Origin: Fragilariopsis cylindrus CCMP1102
Lineage: Eukaryota; Bacillariophyta; Bacillariophyceae; Bacillariales; Bacillariaceae
Reading direction: 5' to 3'
Length of the DNA stretch: 33,750 nt
Assembly: GCA_900095095.1 (NCBI GenBank)
Contig: FMBT01000627.1
Location: 1 to 33,750, forward strand
The position numbers were made by a program, and so were the translations under genes. The notes beneath the pieces are model-generated. The model was not told where the DNA came from, made no database searches, and saw nothing but the letters and a program-made list of their open reading frames with translations. This document shows, in pieces, positions 1 through 9,012 of the stretch (position 1 is the stretch's first letter; each line of letters starts with the position of its first letter).

Positions 1-977
1 ATAGTGTTGTTCTTAGTAGAAGCTATTAGTAGATAATTTTTTGAGAATGATTTGAGTGAATGAATGCCAGTCTCCAAGTCATTTGGAATACAAGCCCAAT
101 CATACCACCAGTAGATAGCAAGTATTACAGTACTTCTTGATTATTTGATTTAGAATAGTATTAGTGTATCCTCCTTAACAATGTTGTACCCACAACATGC
201 TGTAGTGGTTGTATTTCTCCAGAGAGTAGAGAGGGATGCACAACTGGTTCAAAAAAAGATTACTACTGCATCCAATTGCATCAGAATAATCATATGTTTT
301 GTACCTGTTACCTCTTCAAAAATTGTAGCGGATTAAGTCCTCCTACCACTAGTTGCTTTCTTGGTTCTATAGATGGCTCTTTTATTTGTGTTGCCGGATG
401 CAGTATGTGCCCCTGCCAATTTTTGGTAACAGTTAGGGTATAAGTAGAAGGAAAATGATAGATGATTTCCATCACCAAATTGTATCTCCTTTACTACTAT
501 GCTAAATCTAGCGCTACATTACTACCCTATTTTTTGGGAACTAGCTAAAACTATACTGTTGCACATTTTTTTTGAACAATTGACGTAATCATTGATTTTA
601 CCCAAAAAAGGGATATGAATGTTTGTAGAAAAGTAGAGCATAGGGGTTGGGTGAAGGGTTGGGGGGCCATATTAGTGGTACGTGCAATGTGAACAAAGTG
701 CAACCTGAAACTGGTGCATGCCTTCCTTGTTAAACTTCTATTCCCAACCAATTCATATAGAGAGATGTAGTAAATAGCCCACCACTGTTTGAAAAGGAAT
801 ATGACATCAGTCCTAATTGACTGAAACTGACTAATAGACATTCTCCATGTGGATTGTTCCAGCTATAACAGTACCATTCTTTCTGTGCCACCTTACCCAT
901 TTTCTTGGACACCCTGTAGGAGAAATCTACTAACTAGTTGTGTTAATTTTGCAAAAGCGGGTATACAAAGCAGTTAT

Positions 978-1062
978 GGGTACCTGCTATTTACAGAGCA
1001 GGTAAGTAAAGGGGATATCCCTACCCAAAGCAGGTAAGTAAAGCAGGCATCCCTACCTGCTT
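978..1062. repeat. Cluster of short inverted repeats with AGCAGGTAAGTAAAG units
   Basis: Two direct copies of AGCAGGTAAGTAAAG (997 and about 1029) sit in nested inverted repeats. ACCTGCT (982-988) pairs with AGCAGGT (997-1003). AAGCAGGTA (1028-1036) pairs perfectly with TACCTGCTT (1054-1062). An outer GGGTA/TACCC pair encloses the first hairpin. Each direct copy also matches a consensus 5' splice site (CAG/GTAAGTA). It could be the remnant of a small mobile element; its function is unknown. Confidence 0.6.
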
Positions 1063-1691
1063 TTATACAAAGCAAGTATGCTCCACACTGAGCATATTGT
1101 ATTTAGTTTATTATGAAGCCCCCCAAAATTTATCAGTGCCGCAAGGTCCTGTTGTTCTCACATCATAAATACTACCTACTTGTTGTTGCTAATGTATGTC
1201 TATAAAGACTCAAATTTCTTTGCACTCTCAAGCAGAATTGCTGCTCTCACAACATTACTTCTCATTTGCTGTGTTGTTGCTGCTGCCTGTCTATCAAGAC
1301 TCAACTTGCTCACCAACAGAAGAGAAGAAAAGAGATACTGATGGAACTACTGTATTACTACAATGCAAAAAACTACCACCTGAAACTGGCAGTGCCTTCT
1401 TACATATGTCAACCCATCCATGATACAATAAACTGTGCTCACCCATATTAAATTGCACATGTAATCTTGCAGTTGAGAGAGCAAGAGGGATGGATGTAGA
1501 TATAAAGACACCCAACTGCTTGAAAGAGGGGCGGTTTTATCTGTCTCTTCCCATCATATGATTACTGAGCAGTGCTCACACCAAATGGAAACATTAATTA
1601 ATTATGTACAATAACATAGTCAAGGAGAGAAGGATATAGAAGCAATCATCATCCTTCTTAGAGCTTTACTCTACTCTCCCACCTACCACTT

Positions 1692-1727
1692 TTGCTGTTG
1701 CTGTTGCTGCTGCTGTTGCTGTTGCTG
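1692..1727. repeat. CTG/TTG trinucleotide microsatellite
   Basis: About twelve alternating TGC/TGT-type units run without interruption. A shorter related tract lies near 1266-1290 and is followed by a similar phrase (ctgcctg, then tcaagactcaact or tcaggactgaact), so the two may be divergent copies of one repeat. Confidence 0.8.
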
Positions 1728-2360
1728 CCTGACTGTCAGGACTGAACTCATCATATAGAAGAGAAAGAAATACTTGTACAAGCACAAACACAACATGCAG
1801 TACTCAAACTTTACACACCTCCCTCCAACATCACTGTGTTACAGATAAATAATGCCTGGAAAAGTCTGCTCGTCCACCCCATACATTTCATATGAGAAGA
1901 ACAAAACTGTTTTGTGAATGTTTCTTTTCTTGTTCTCGAATTTGCGCATGATCAATCGTCGACGGAACTCTATTACATTCTTGTGTGTTCTACTGGCGAG
2001 TCGTGGAGATACAATACGATTGATTCTCGTCAATCTCATCGCGTATGGACTGAATTAAATCCTATCTTAGTTAAGTTATGACGAATTTAAATTTTCAACG
2101 CTTCCACGATTTGAAATTAATGGGTAAAAGATGTTGACAACACAACACTTGAAAGATGCGACATGTACAAGCACAATCTCGTATGTGGAATTAATGCTGT
2201 TACTCACCGAGGCAAAAACCGTACCTGTAAGTTAGTTGATAGCAACCTCATATTTTATATAATATACTTTTGAAAGTACACTCATTACTTTTCTCTTTTA
2301 CTAAAAACTTTCGTTGATTCTTTCTCAGTCATCAAAACCGCAAACTACTGTACAACAATA

Positions 2361-3089
2361 ATGCGTGCTGCTGCTACCTCAATCAAATCTATCTTCGCTC
2401 TCACCCTATTTGCAACCAACAACTACGATACCAATGTAGCTGTTGCTATAATTACTTCCGTTGTTACGAACGAGACTTGGCCTTTGACATGCGTAGATAA
2501 CGTTTGGGCCCCAATTACAACAAATAATGATGACGATTTTAGTTGCGATGTGTTCTGTGATTATGCCTTTGGAGCACCAGTTAGTGTCAATATTCTTGGT
2601 TCGAGAGTTTTAATTGATGATAGCGCCAACATGGTTATAATGCAATACCAAGTTTGTGCTTGCGATTATATTGCGATCGGTAATTCCAATGATGGTGCCG
2701 TGAATATCACTTTCGCCGACGGACAAAAGGCCTGCAAGTTCGATGAACAAGAACTCGTTTTCCCCACTAGCGCTTTGGATGATAAGAATGATACAGTGTC
2801 GTGTTTCGATATTGGTCTCAATCGCGATGGTAATGATTGCAGCAACTATTGCAACGACGTCGTCTTCAAAGACTTTGCACAGAGTACTGTGGGCAGCATA
2901 ACATCTAGTGGTTCAGATCCTGCGTATATCAGTGGTTGTACTTGCTCTTGGAATAATATGCATATGGATGCTTGCATGGGATCCAGTGGTGGTGCTGTCG
3001 GAGCAATGCAATTTTGGAAAAAAATGTTGTCACGGCCATTGGAGGCACCATTATGGCGGCATGTGTCATGTTTTTATAATATAATATAA
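2361..3089 (+). CDS. Secreted two-module cysteine-rich protein, C-terminus probably frameshifted
   Basis: The family is not recognised. The 242-residue frame starts with a plausible signal peptide (residues 1-30). It then carries two six-cysteine modules of the same spacing logic: C44, C62-x3-C66, C99-x-C101, C125, and C148, C160-x3-C164, C193-x-C195, C205. Several N-x-T/S sites (for example near N37 and N115) fit passage through the secretory pathway. After a GSSGGAVGAM linker the annotated frame ends in an unremarkable charged tail. The frame shifted at the A7 run (3018-3024) instead reads a hydrophobic tail (VVTAIGGTIMAACVMFL) stopping at 3079, which is typical of a GPI-anchor signal. I infer a surface-anchored protein with a one-base indel, either a sequence error or a recent mutation. 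Confidence 0.7.
   Translation: MRAAATSIKSIFALTLFATNNYDTNVAVAIITSVVTNETWPLTCVDNVWAPITTNNDDDFSCDVFCDYAFGAPVSVNILGSRVLIDDSANMVIMQYQVCACDYIAIGNSNDGAVNITFADGQKACKFDEQELVFPTSALDDKNDTVSCFDIGLNRDGNDCSNYCNDVVFKDFAQSTVGSITSSGSDPAYISGCTCSWNNMHMDACMGSSGGAVGAMQFWKKMLSRPLEAPLWRHVSCFYNII
3018..3079 (+). other. Alternative-frame GPI-like hydrophobic tail behind an A7 run
   Basis: One additional A in the homopolymer at 3018-3024 would let the preceding reading frame run into a hydrophobic stretch ending in MAACVMFL and a TAA at 3077-3079. That ending is the expected form for a GPI-anchored protein, whereas the annotated frame ends without one. Confidence 0.5.
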
Positions 3090-3574
3090 ATCACTAGTAC
3101 TATCATATTCAAATTACTATAACGTCATTTCGTTGCCCTTTTCCCTAATAAAGAGAGAGGATAAAAGAGACACACAAATAGTAGGAGAATAATTAAAAGA
3201 AACAACACAAACATTAACAAATTAAAAATACCAAAGTACTGGTACTTCTGGAGTCAATTCGCGGAGATTCATTCAGCTCCTCACCAAACGCACATCGAGT
3301 GGGATTGAATCTATTATTTATGGATTACACTCTGCAAGTGGTCCTAATGTAATCATTTAGTAATATCTTTAAAACTAAATATAATATATATGTATGTATA
3401 AATATAATTAGTTATTACTACTAGCTTATATTTTAATTTTCGTACCACTACACAACACCTACCGATATCGCATATACAGATGGTATATTATATAATATCT
3501 TAAAATCAAAACTAGCCATCGCTACTAAATAGACCCATGAACGATTGAACGAAACTGTCGATGGCATTCCCCAC
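3090..3574. other. AT-rich intergenic stretch
   Basis: It lies between the convergent ends of the cysteine-rich gene and the decayed fasciclin gene. It contains purine-rich and TA-rich tracts (for example near 3370-3400). The part just left of 3575 still reads in the fasciclin frame after the stop (NAIDSFVQSF and onward), suggesting the original gene ended near 3519. I see nothing else. Confidence 0.5.
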
Positions 3575-4250
3575 TTATTCTCCAAGATCTGGATCTTGGG
3601 AGGCATTCCCAACGGCAACATCAATGATATCACCTAAATCTTCAACATCTAAATTTCCAAATAAATCACCTAATTGATCGGTAATTTCATTATCACCGCC
3701 CTCAGGTACGACAGGTACAACAGGTTCAACAATCTCAGGGCACGAATCTAAATAGTCAACGACGTTAATCGATGGTGGTACAAGAACAGCATCAATAATA
3801 ACATGCATGACACCATTGGTAGCTAACACATCAGGCGCGATCAAGTTGTCATTATTGACACTGATAATATGGTAGGATCATTTCCAGTGGTCTTCGGAAT
3901 ATGTAGTAATACCAACATTTTCTCCTTGGACGGTAGGGATCATTTGTTCATCCAATAGTGCAGAACGAAAAGGACTTCGCCACTCGCAACATATTGTATG
4001 TCAAATTACTCGAAAGATAAGTGCACCTTGATTTGTCGGGAAACAACAAACAGGGTACCAATTTGTCGGACAATAAGGCCGCATAGCAAATGCATCGTCG
4101 GTATAGGTGCAAAGACAGTGTGAAGGGACCACCAGTAAGTGAGAGTGGGCACTAAATTCAGCTGTGGTGTAAATGATCCGTTCTCGATAGCAGTCGTAAC
4201 AATGTCTTTCTTAATTGTTGCGAGCTCGACAGCATCGTTGTTTGCTACTT
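3575..4250 (-). pseudogene. Decayed fasciclin (FAS1) domain gene
   Basis: FAS1 domains are extracellular adhesion modules. The remnants occur in the correct domain order on the minus strand but in different frames. First is the helical start (ATIKKDIVTTAIENGSFT, about 4155-4210). Next is the H1-box region (TDDAFAM, about 4090). Then come a leucine/tyrosine 'LTY' stretch near 4005 and a block reading LLDEQMIPTVQGENVGIT (about 3905-3960). The H2-like C-terminal box (APDVLATNGVMHVI, then DAVLVPP) lies at 3800-3845. The last intact piece runs 89 codons to a stop at 3575 and adds a P/V/E-rich tail. At least three frame changes and several stops separate the pieces, and none matches GT..AG introns, so I call it a pseudogene. 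Single-domain FAS1 proteins are common in diatoms. Confidence 0.8.
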
Positions 4251-4500
4251 CATTTTATTGTTCCAACCGTATCAGCGATAATACCAATACTGCTACATAC
4301 CACTATCAGAATTACCAAAACCAATATCCTCAACACCATTATTCATTACATATCTAAGGCACGTGGTGCAGTTATCAATCGTCCGTTCATTTTTCACCTT
4401 GAAAAGAGGGCGCTTACTGTTTTGCTGCAGGTTTGTGAATGTTGTATTATTGACTGATGCATGTATGTCATGTTCAGTATATAATATCGAAACCTTTATA

Positions 4501-4562
4501 AATAAGACTTTTAAAACTTAAACTACATACTAAATAAGACTTTTAAAACTTAAACTACATAA
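4501..4562. repeat. 32-base tandem duplication
   Basis: The unit beginning aataagacttttaaaactta occurs at 4501 and again at 4533 with almost no change, so the duplication is recent. Confidence 0.85.
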
Positions 4563-5411
4563 ATTCAAGTACTAAGGCACATGAATCGAATCAACTAAAT
4601 CAATAATTGATTGATCAATAACATCCACAGGTGTGAATGTTTACAATACACACAACGTGCCAATGTATCAAATTGTGCTTCAAAAATTGGAGACTTAAAA
4701 GATGAACATTTACAAGTGCGACATTATTGGAAGGAATAAAATAGTTTCAAATTGAGCCTGTACTAGTACATTTCCTTAAATTATCAAAACGTCATCAAAA
4801 TTGAATGGCTGAAAATAAAAGATGTCAGCAACGCGACCAAGAATTGACCTCATTTGCTTGATGTATTAAAAAATCAAGATACTTGTTCCGTAACTTACAT
4901 ACTGTACATACCGATGATTTTCAAAACATTTTGACGAAAAAAGTCAACCCCTGATTATTCACTTCCAATATAATTTTAGATAATTTACATTACATACCTT
5001 CCCAATTCTCAATACTTCAGTAACTTATCGTATTGGCTGTCCCTACCTGCCTTGTTGTTGTTGATCTTCGTTATATCGTTTTCGGTAACGTCCCAACAAC
5101 TTATAATTACCTTATCCAAGATATAGAACTGTGCGTGTTTCCTTTCCATTACCTCGGGTTCTTTCAAACACGCTTTTTTAAAATACAGTTATCGTTCAAT
5201 TTTTTTTCTGAACGAAGAACACCGGGTTAACATAATATTATACAACTTTACTACCCCCCAAATGTAAGTACATTGTGTGTTGTAGACTGGATTTGATCGT
5301 AGTGGGTTGGTAGGCAGGCAGGCTTTGATCAAACCTTTATCTTACTTATTCCTTTCTCATTATTTCATTTCACTCAATATTTTCCCTCTTCCTTTTAAAT
5401 TTCGAACAACC

Positions 5412-5432
5412 ATGACCAGAAAAAAAAATTAA
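5412..5432 (+). promoter_or_regulatory. Six-codon upstream open reading frame
   Basis: An ATG 44 bases before the main start reads MTRKKN and stops, in the A-rich leader of the fusion gene. If the transcript begins upstream of it, this small frame could damp translation. The transcript start is not known. Confidence 0.3.
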
Positions 5433-5455
5433 AAACAAAAAATAACAAGAAAAAA

Positions 5456-7531
5456 ATGATTCGATTCCTTTCAAATCAAGTGTCATCAAAGAATGACCGT
5501 CTCGGTCGTCATAGTCATGCTGCCTTCAAGACAACAACTCAAGCTCAACAACGTCGCAACAAAAGTACTAGTAGTGTAGCAATCCAATTAGATTATTATA
5601 TGAGTCCACAATTTGCTGGAATTGCTTGTGCAATGACAGAAGGATTATATGAGGAAGCTGGTATCGATAATTTGAATTTTTTACCAATTTGTCCGGTGGG
5701 ATTAGAAATGGAACGAGTTCGTAATCATCGTAGCACTAACAATACTGATTCTTCACAAAATGATGATGATGTTGTGGTTGGTAGTGTGGAACAAAACATT
5801 TTCACTCCACTTTTATATAAAGATTCATCCTTAAAATTAAAAGCTATTGCATCCATGTTTCGTACTTCACCATTATGCTTAGCATCAATTGCTGAAAACG
5901 ATTTCAAGAAAAATGCCGAGGATGTGATTACTGTTGGTGCACATGAAGATACCGTGTCTCTATTGAAAAGAATCCTCAACAAGGACGACGACGCGGATAA
6001 GAAGAAGTATTCTGTAATTGCTAGTCCTCGTGCTAGTAAGAATACTGATCTTGTTGATGGCAAGTTGGATGCCATTCAAGCATACTCCACAACGGAAGTA
6101 CCGACACTCGAACGTTTTGGACATGGTGATGGACCAGGAGGTTTTTCTATTAATTCTTTAACATTAGAAGGATTGAATGGTGCTAAATTAGGTTACTCAC
6201 AAATGCTATTCACACCAGAAGAAGATCTTATTGTCGGTGAAGGAGCGAATGCAGATAAACGTGCTATCCTTCATGCATTTTTAGATGCAACATTTACTGG
6301 ATGGGATATGGCAATCCGTAATGTAAATGATGCCGCATTACGTGTCGAGGAAGCAAAACGTATTCTTGGATTAGATGATGAATCTAATGATCATATGAAT
6401 ACCTCCAATGATTATACAATTCAAAATGTTGGATTGTGTAGTGATTACGTCAAGGAAACATTCCAAGGGGATCGATACGGTGTCATTGATTCGACTCGAT
6501 GGAATGATGCAACTAAGTGGTTACTAAACGAAGATTCGTCTAAAGTTGAATCCAATTTTGGTTTGGATACAACAGGTCTTTGGCAACCATCATCAACAAA
6601 GTTTCTTGCTGGTAATGAATTAGCAAGACTCTCTCTAGCCGAAGCAAAAGCATCCGCACAAGAATTTGAATCGGCTAATGATCGTAAACCATCATTATTA
6701 GTTATTACGGTTGGTGATGATCATCGTCAACGATACAATCATGGTGATCGTCGTAAACAAATCTATAGTAATGATCGTAATTCATGGTTTAATAAAACAT
6801 CAACAGGTGCAAATAATGGTTTTGATGTAAAAGAATTACATTTACCTGCTGAATCAACCACCACCGAAAACTTAATAGCTGTCATCCAAACGGAATTAGC
6901 AGTCAACGACGTTGATGGTATCCAACTCATGTGGCCACTTCCGGATCATATCGATTCACTTCGTGCATATAATGAAATTCCATTTGATCGTGATGTAGAC
7001 GGTGCACATTATATTGGACAAATTGAAAAGGCTGGTGCTAGTAGTGATGCAGCAACAACAATTATTCCACCAGTAACACCTGCAGCAGTAATGGAATTAT
7101 TGAATCATTATAATGTTGAATTGAAAGGTAAACATGTAGTAGTTGTTGGTCGTAGTCGAATTGTTGGTTCACCATTGGCACATATGTTACGTGATTGTGA
7201 TGCAGTTGTAACAACGGTTCATTCAAAAACATCGTCAGATGATCTACAAAAACTAGTTGGTTATGCTGATATTGTTGTAACATGTGTTGGTGAACCAGGT
7301 GTACTTGATTCAACTTGGTTGAAACAAGATTCGGTTGTAATTAATGTCGGTACAACATTTAGTGAAGAACACGATGGATTATTATCAGATTTTGGTTCTA
7401 GTGGTAATCTTGCATGCAATGATGCAGTGAAACAATATTCCCCTGTACCAGGTGGTGTTGGACCATTAAGTGTATCACAATTATATAAGAATGTTGTCCG
7501 TGCTGCATGGGAACGTTCGTCGACCAAATAG
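5456..7531 (+). CDS. Fusion protein: SsuA/THI5-like domain + FolD-like methylene-THF dehydrogenase/cyclohydrolase domain
   Basis: One uninterrupted 691-residue frame. Residues 1-40 are rich in R, K, S and T, like a mitochondrial presequence. Residues about 41-385 resemble the NMT1/THI5 (SsuA-type) periplasmic-binding fold: QLDYYMSPQFAGIACAMTEG at the start, an A/T/D-rich hinge, and a helix around FLDATFTGWDMAI. The CCCFC iron/HMP-synthase motif of yeast Thi5 is absent. Residues about 388-688 are a full FolD domain: TVGDD, PLPDHID (494-500), DVDG (513-516), GRSRIVGSP, THF/NADP-loop VHS, and PVPGGVGP (663-670). Aligned to E. coli FolD, the general Tyr50 matches Y437 and Asp121 matches D515. Lys54 aligns with R441 and Gln98 with M492, so cyclohydrolase chemistry is doubtful. 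A roughly 10-residue insertion precedes the Tyr. The role linking pyrimidine-like ligand binding and one-carbon metabolism is inference. Confidence 0.85.
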   Translation: MIRFLSNQVSSKNDRLGRHSHAAFKTTTQAQQRRNKSTSSVAIQLDYYMSPQFAGIACAMTEGLYEEAGIDNLNFLPICPVGLEMERVRNHRSTNNTDSSQNDDDVVVGSVEQNIFTPLLYKDSSLKLKAIASMFRTSPLCLASIAENDFKKNAEDVITVGAHEDTVSLLKRILNKDDDADKKKYSVIASPRASKNTDLVDGKLDAIQAYSTTEVPTLERFGHGDGPGGFSINSLTLEGLNGAKLGYSQMLFTPEEDLIVGEGANADKRAILHAFLDATFTGWDMAIRNVNDAALRVEEAKRILGLDDESNDHMNTSNDYTIQNVGLCSDYVKETFQGDRYGVIDSTRWNDATKWLLNEDSSKVESNFGLDTTGLWQPSSTKFLAGNELARLSLAEAKASAQEFESANDRKPSLLVITVGDDHRQRYNHGDRRKQIYSNDRNSWFNKTSTGANNGFDVKELHLPAESTTTENLIAVIQTELAVNDVDGIQLMWPLPDHIDSLRAYNEIPFDRDVDGAHYIGQIEKAGASSDAATTIIPPVTPAAVMELLNHYNVELKGKHVVVVGRSRIVGSPLAHMLRDCDAVVTTVHSKTSSDDLQKLVGYADIVVTCVGEPGVLDSTWLKQDSVVINVGTTFSEEHDGLLSDFGSSGNLACNDAVKQYSPVPGGVGPLSVSQLYKNVVRAAWERSSTK

Positions 7532-8100
7532 GAGGAAGAAACTAAAAATTACAATCGTACGTGGATTACGATATGAATGAGAATGCAGCATAGCATAACA
7601 CAAATGAAAGGGTATAAACTTAAATAAATGAATACTATTACTATCACTAGTAAAATAATTCTACTAAATTAAGTTTTGACAGTATATTCTCGCCTCATTT
7701 CCATCTATAGATAGATAGTTTGTATGAGTGTAGGATTACAACATTATCGTAACTCATCATCGACGACGGTGGCTTTCTCTATCGATCGTTAGATGTCTAA
7801 AAACCGATGTCATCGCCGTCAAGAACGTTGCTATAGCCATTCCATTGTTCTCCACCTGCCGAAGATTTCATCGAAGGCTTTACTGTACTACCGGTAGACC
7901 GAACGGCATGCACCTACTACGTCTAAATATAGGATGACTAATATGGTAAATCTAGCTAGTACTGTAGGACTGAAAGTGTATAGACAAAGGCGTTTTATTT
8001 TATTTTTAACATATAGTTTTTATTTTATTTTTGGTATGTCTATTACTTTATTATACAGTCTTCTGAGCTGGTATCGGATAGGTGTATATATTATTATTAT

Positions 8101-8563
8101 TATTTCGTTTCAGCCACTTCGGCCTAGTGCATGTAAATCATGAATATGGGTCGGTGTGGATCTTTACGAAGGGGTGGGTTCTTTGAACGCTTTAGGCCAC
8201 CTCCATCATTCCTCACACTCATTGGATAGCTGTGATCTAGATGCGTACATCTATCACAGGTTCCTATCTTACTTTCCCCATAAACCATGTACAAACGGGG
8301 CCGTCCCCCTTACACTAATCAAAATTGGTTAGAAAAAGCATGCAATATATTTCGTTTCGGCCAGTGGCCTCGTGCATGTAAATCATGTATGTGGGTCGGT
8401 GTGGATCGTTACGAAGGGGTGGGTTCTTTAATGCTTTATGCCACCTCCATCATTCTCCATTACACTCAATCTGATAGCTGTGATCTAGATGCGTACATCT
8501 ATCACAGGTTCCTATCCTACATTTACCCATCATCATGTACAAACGGGGCCGTCCCCCTTACAC
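8101..8563. repeat. Two tandem 215-base copies of a hairpin-rich element
   Basis: Copy 1 is 8101-8315 and copy 2 is 8349-8563. They are equal in length and strongly similar, separated by 33 AT-rich bases. Each holds the same three inverted repeats in the same order. The first is GGTGG/CCACC with a loop of about 19 bases (8173-8201 in copy 1). The second is a 12-bp stem CTGTGA-TAGATG / CATCTA-TCACAG with tetraloop CGTA and a two-base bulge (8230-8259; 8478-8507). The third is GGGG-ccgt-CCCC near the end. Differences between copies fall mostly in loops or between stems. This suggests a structured RNA or a foldback mobile element; I recognise no known RNA family. Either strand could be the sense strand. 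Confidence 0.75.
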
Positions 8564-8603
8564 GCCTCAAACGAAATTATACCCATACCGTTCTAACCAA
8601 TAA

Positions 8604-8634
8604 TGATAATAATAATAATAGTAATAATAATAAT
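8604..8634. repeat. AAT/ATA microsatellite
   Basis: About ten near-perfect trinucleotide units directly follow the second copy of the tandem element. Confidence 0.85.
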
Positions 8635-9012
8635 ATACCCCAAACCAACTGAAAGTAAATGAAAATGATTTTATGAAGACAGAGTGAAGGTGTGTAAAAT
8701 GAAGTTGTATTTGCTTGTTGGAGGGAAGGAATACAATTATCTCGTGTAAATACACGTGATTATCTTCATGTTACTGTATGTCTTGCATCAAAATGTACAA
8801 AAATTATCTAGTCTCCTACCCTTGTGTCCTTAAAATTGACTTAGCTTGTCCTCTTGCCCATATATGCTGATAGAAGAGGAGGAGAAATAATCACTATGAT
8901 TCCACACTAACCCTTGGTCCATTTGATTTCTATTTTACAATTACGAGCTAGAAGAGAGAATTGTAGAGTGCAAAAACTGTGGACCTAAACTCGTTGATAT
9001 CTATGTATTGTT

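Larger units (their letters stand above)
1..2360. other. Non-coding 5' flank with small repeats
   Basis: I see no gene here. Open frames on both strands are under 100 codons, overlap each other in conflicting frames and show no recognisable domain or signal. The stretch holds a cluster of short inverted repeats (978-1062) and a CTG/TTG tract (1692-1727). A phrase reading roughly acctgaaactgg followed by gccttc occurs twice (near 705 and 1378), suggesting old dispersed repeats. The final 100 bases form the AT-rich leader of the gene starting at 2361. Confidence 0.6.
4251..5455. other. Intergenic stretch with one small tandem repeat
   Basis: No open frame of interest is visible. The first 200 bases are probably the old 5' end of the fasciclin gene. 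A 32-base tandem duplication lies at 4501-4562. The last 100 bases are A-rich and form the leader of the fusion gene, including a short upstream reading frame. Confidence 0.5.
7532..9012. other. Intergenic region with tandem structured element
   Basis: It begins with the 3' end of the fusion gene. A 24-codon minus-strand stretch ending at about 7799 (SSAGGEQWNGYSNVLDGDD and onward) reads like a protein C-terminus but has stops just upstream. The main content is the tandem element at 8101-8563, followed by an ATA/ATT microsatellite. No gene is recognised. Confidence 0.5.

Noticed and set aside
1196..1515. Overlapping short frames that might be a small gene
   Set aside because: Frames on both strands conflict, the composition is repeat-like, and no signal or domain is present.
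5230..5455. A TPP riboswitch in the leader of the THI5-like fusion gene
   Set aside because: I looked for the conserved CTGAGA and ACCTGA-type cores in the leader and in the 3' flank and did not find them.
5725..7527. Minus-strand frames within the fusion gene
   Set aside because: They are shadows of the long plus-strand frame, with repetitive composition and no recognisable motif.
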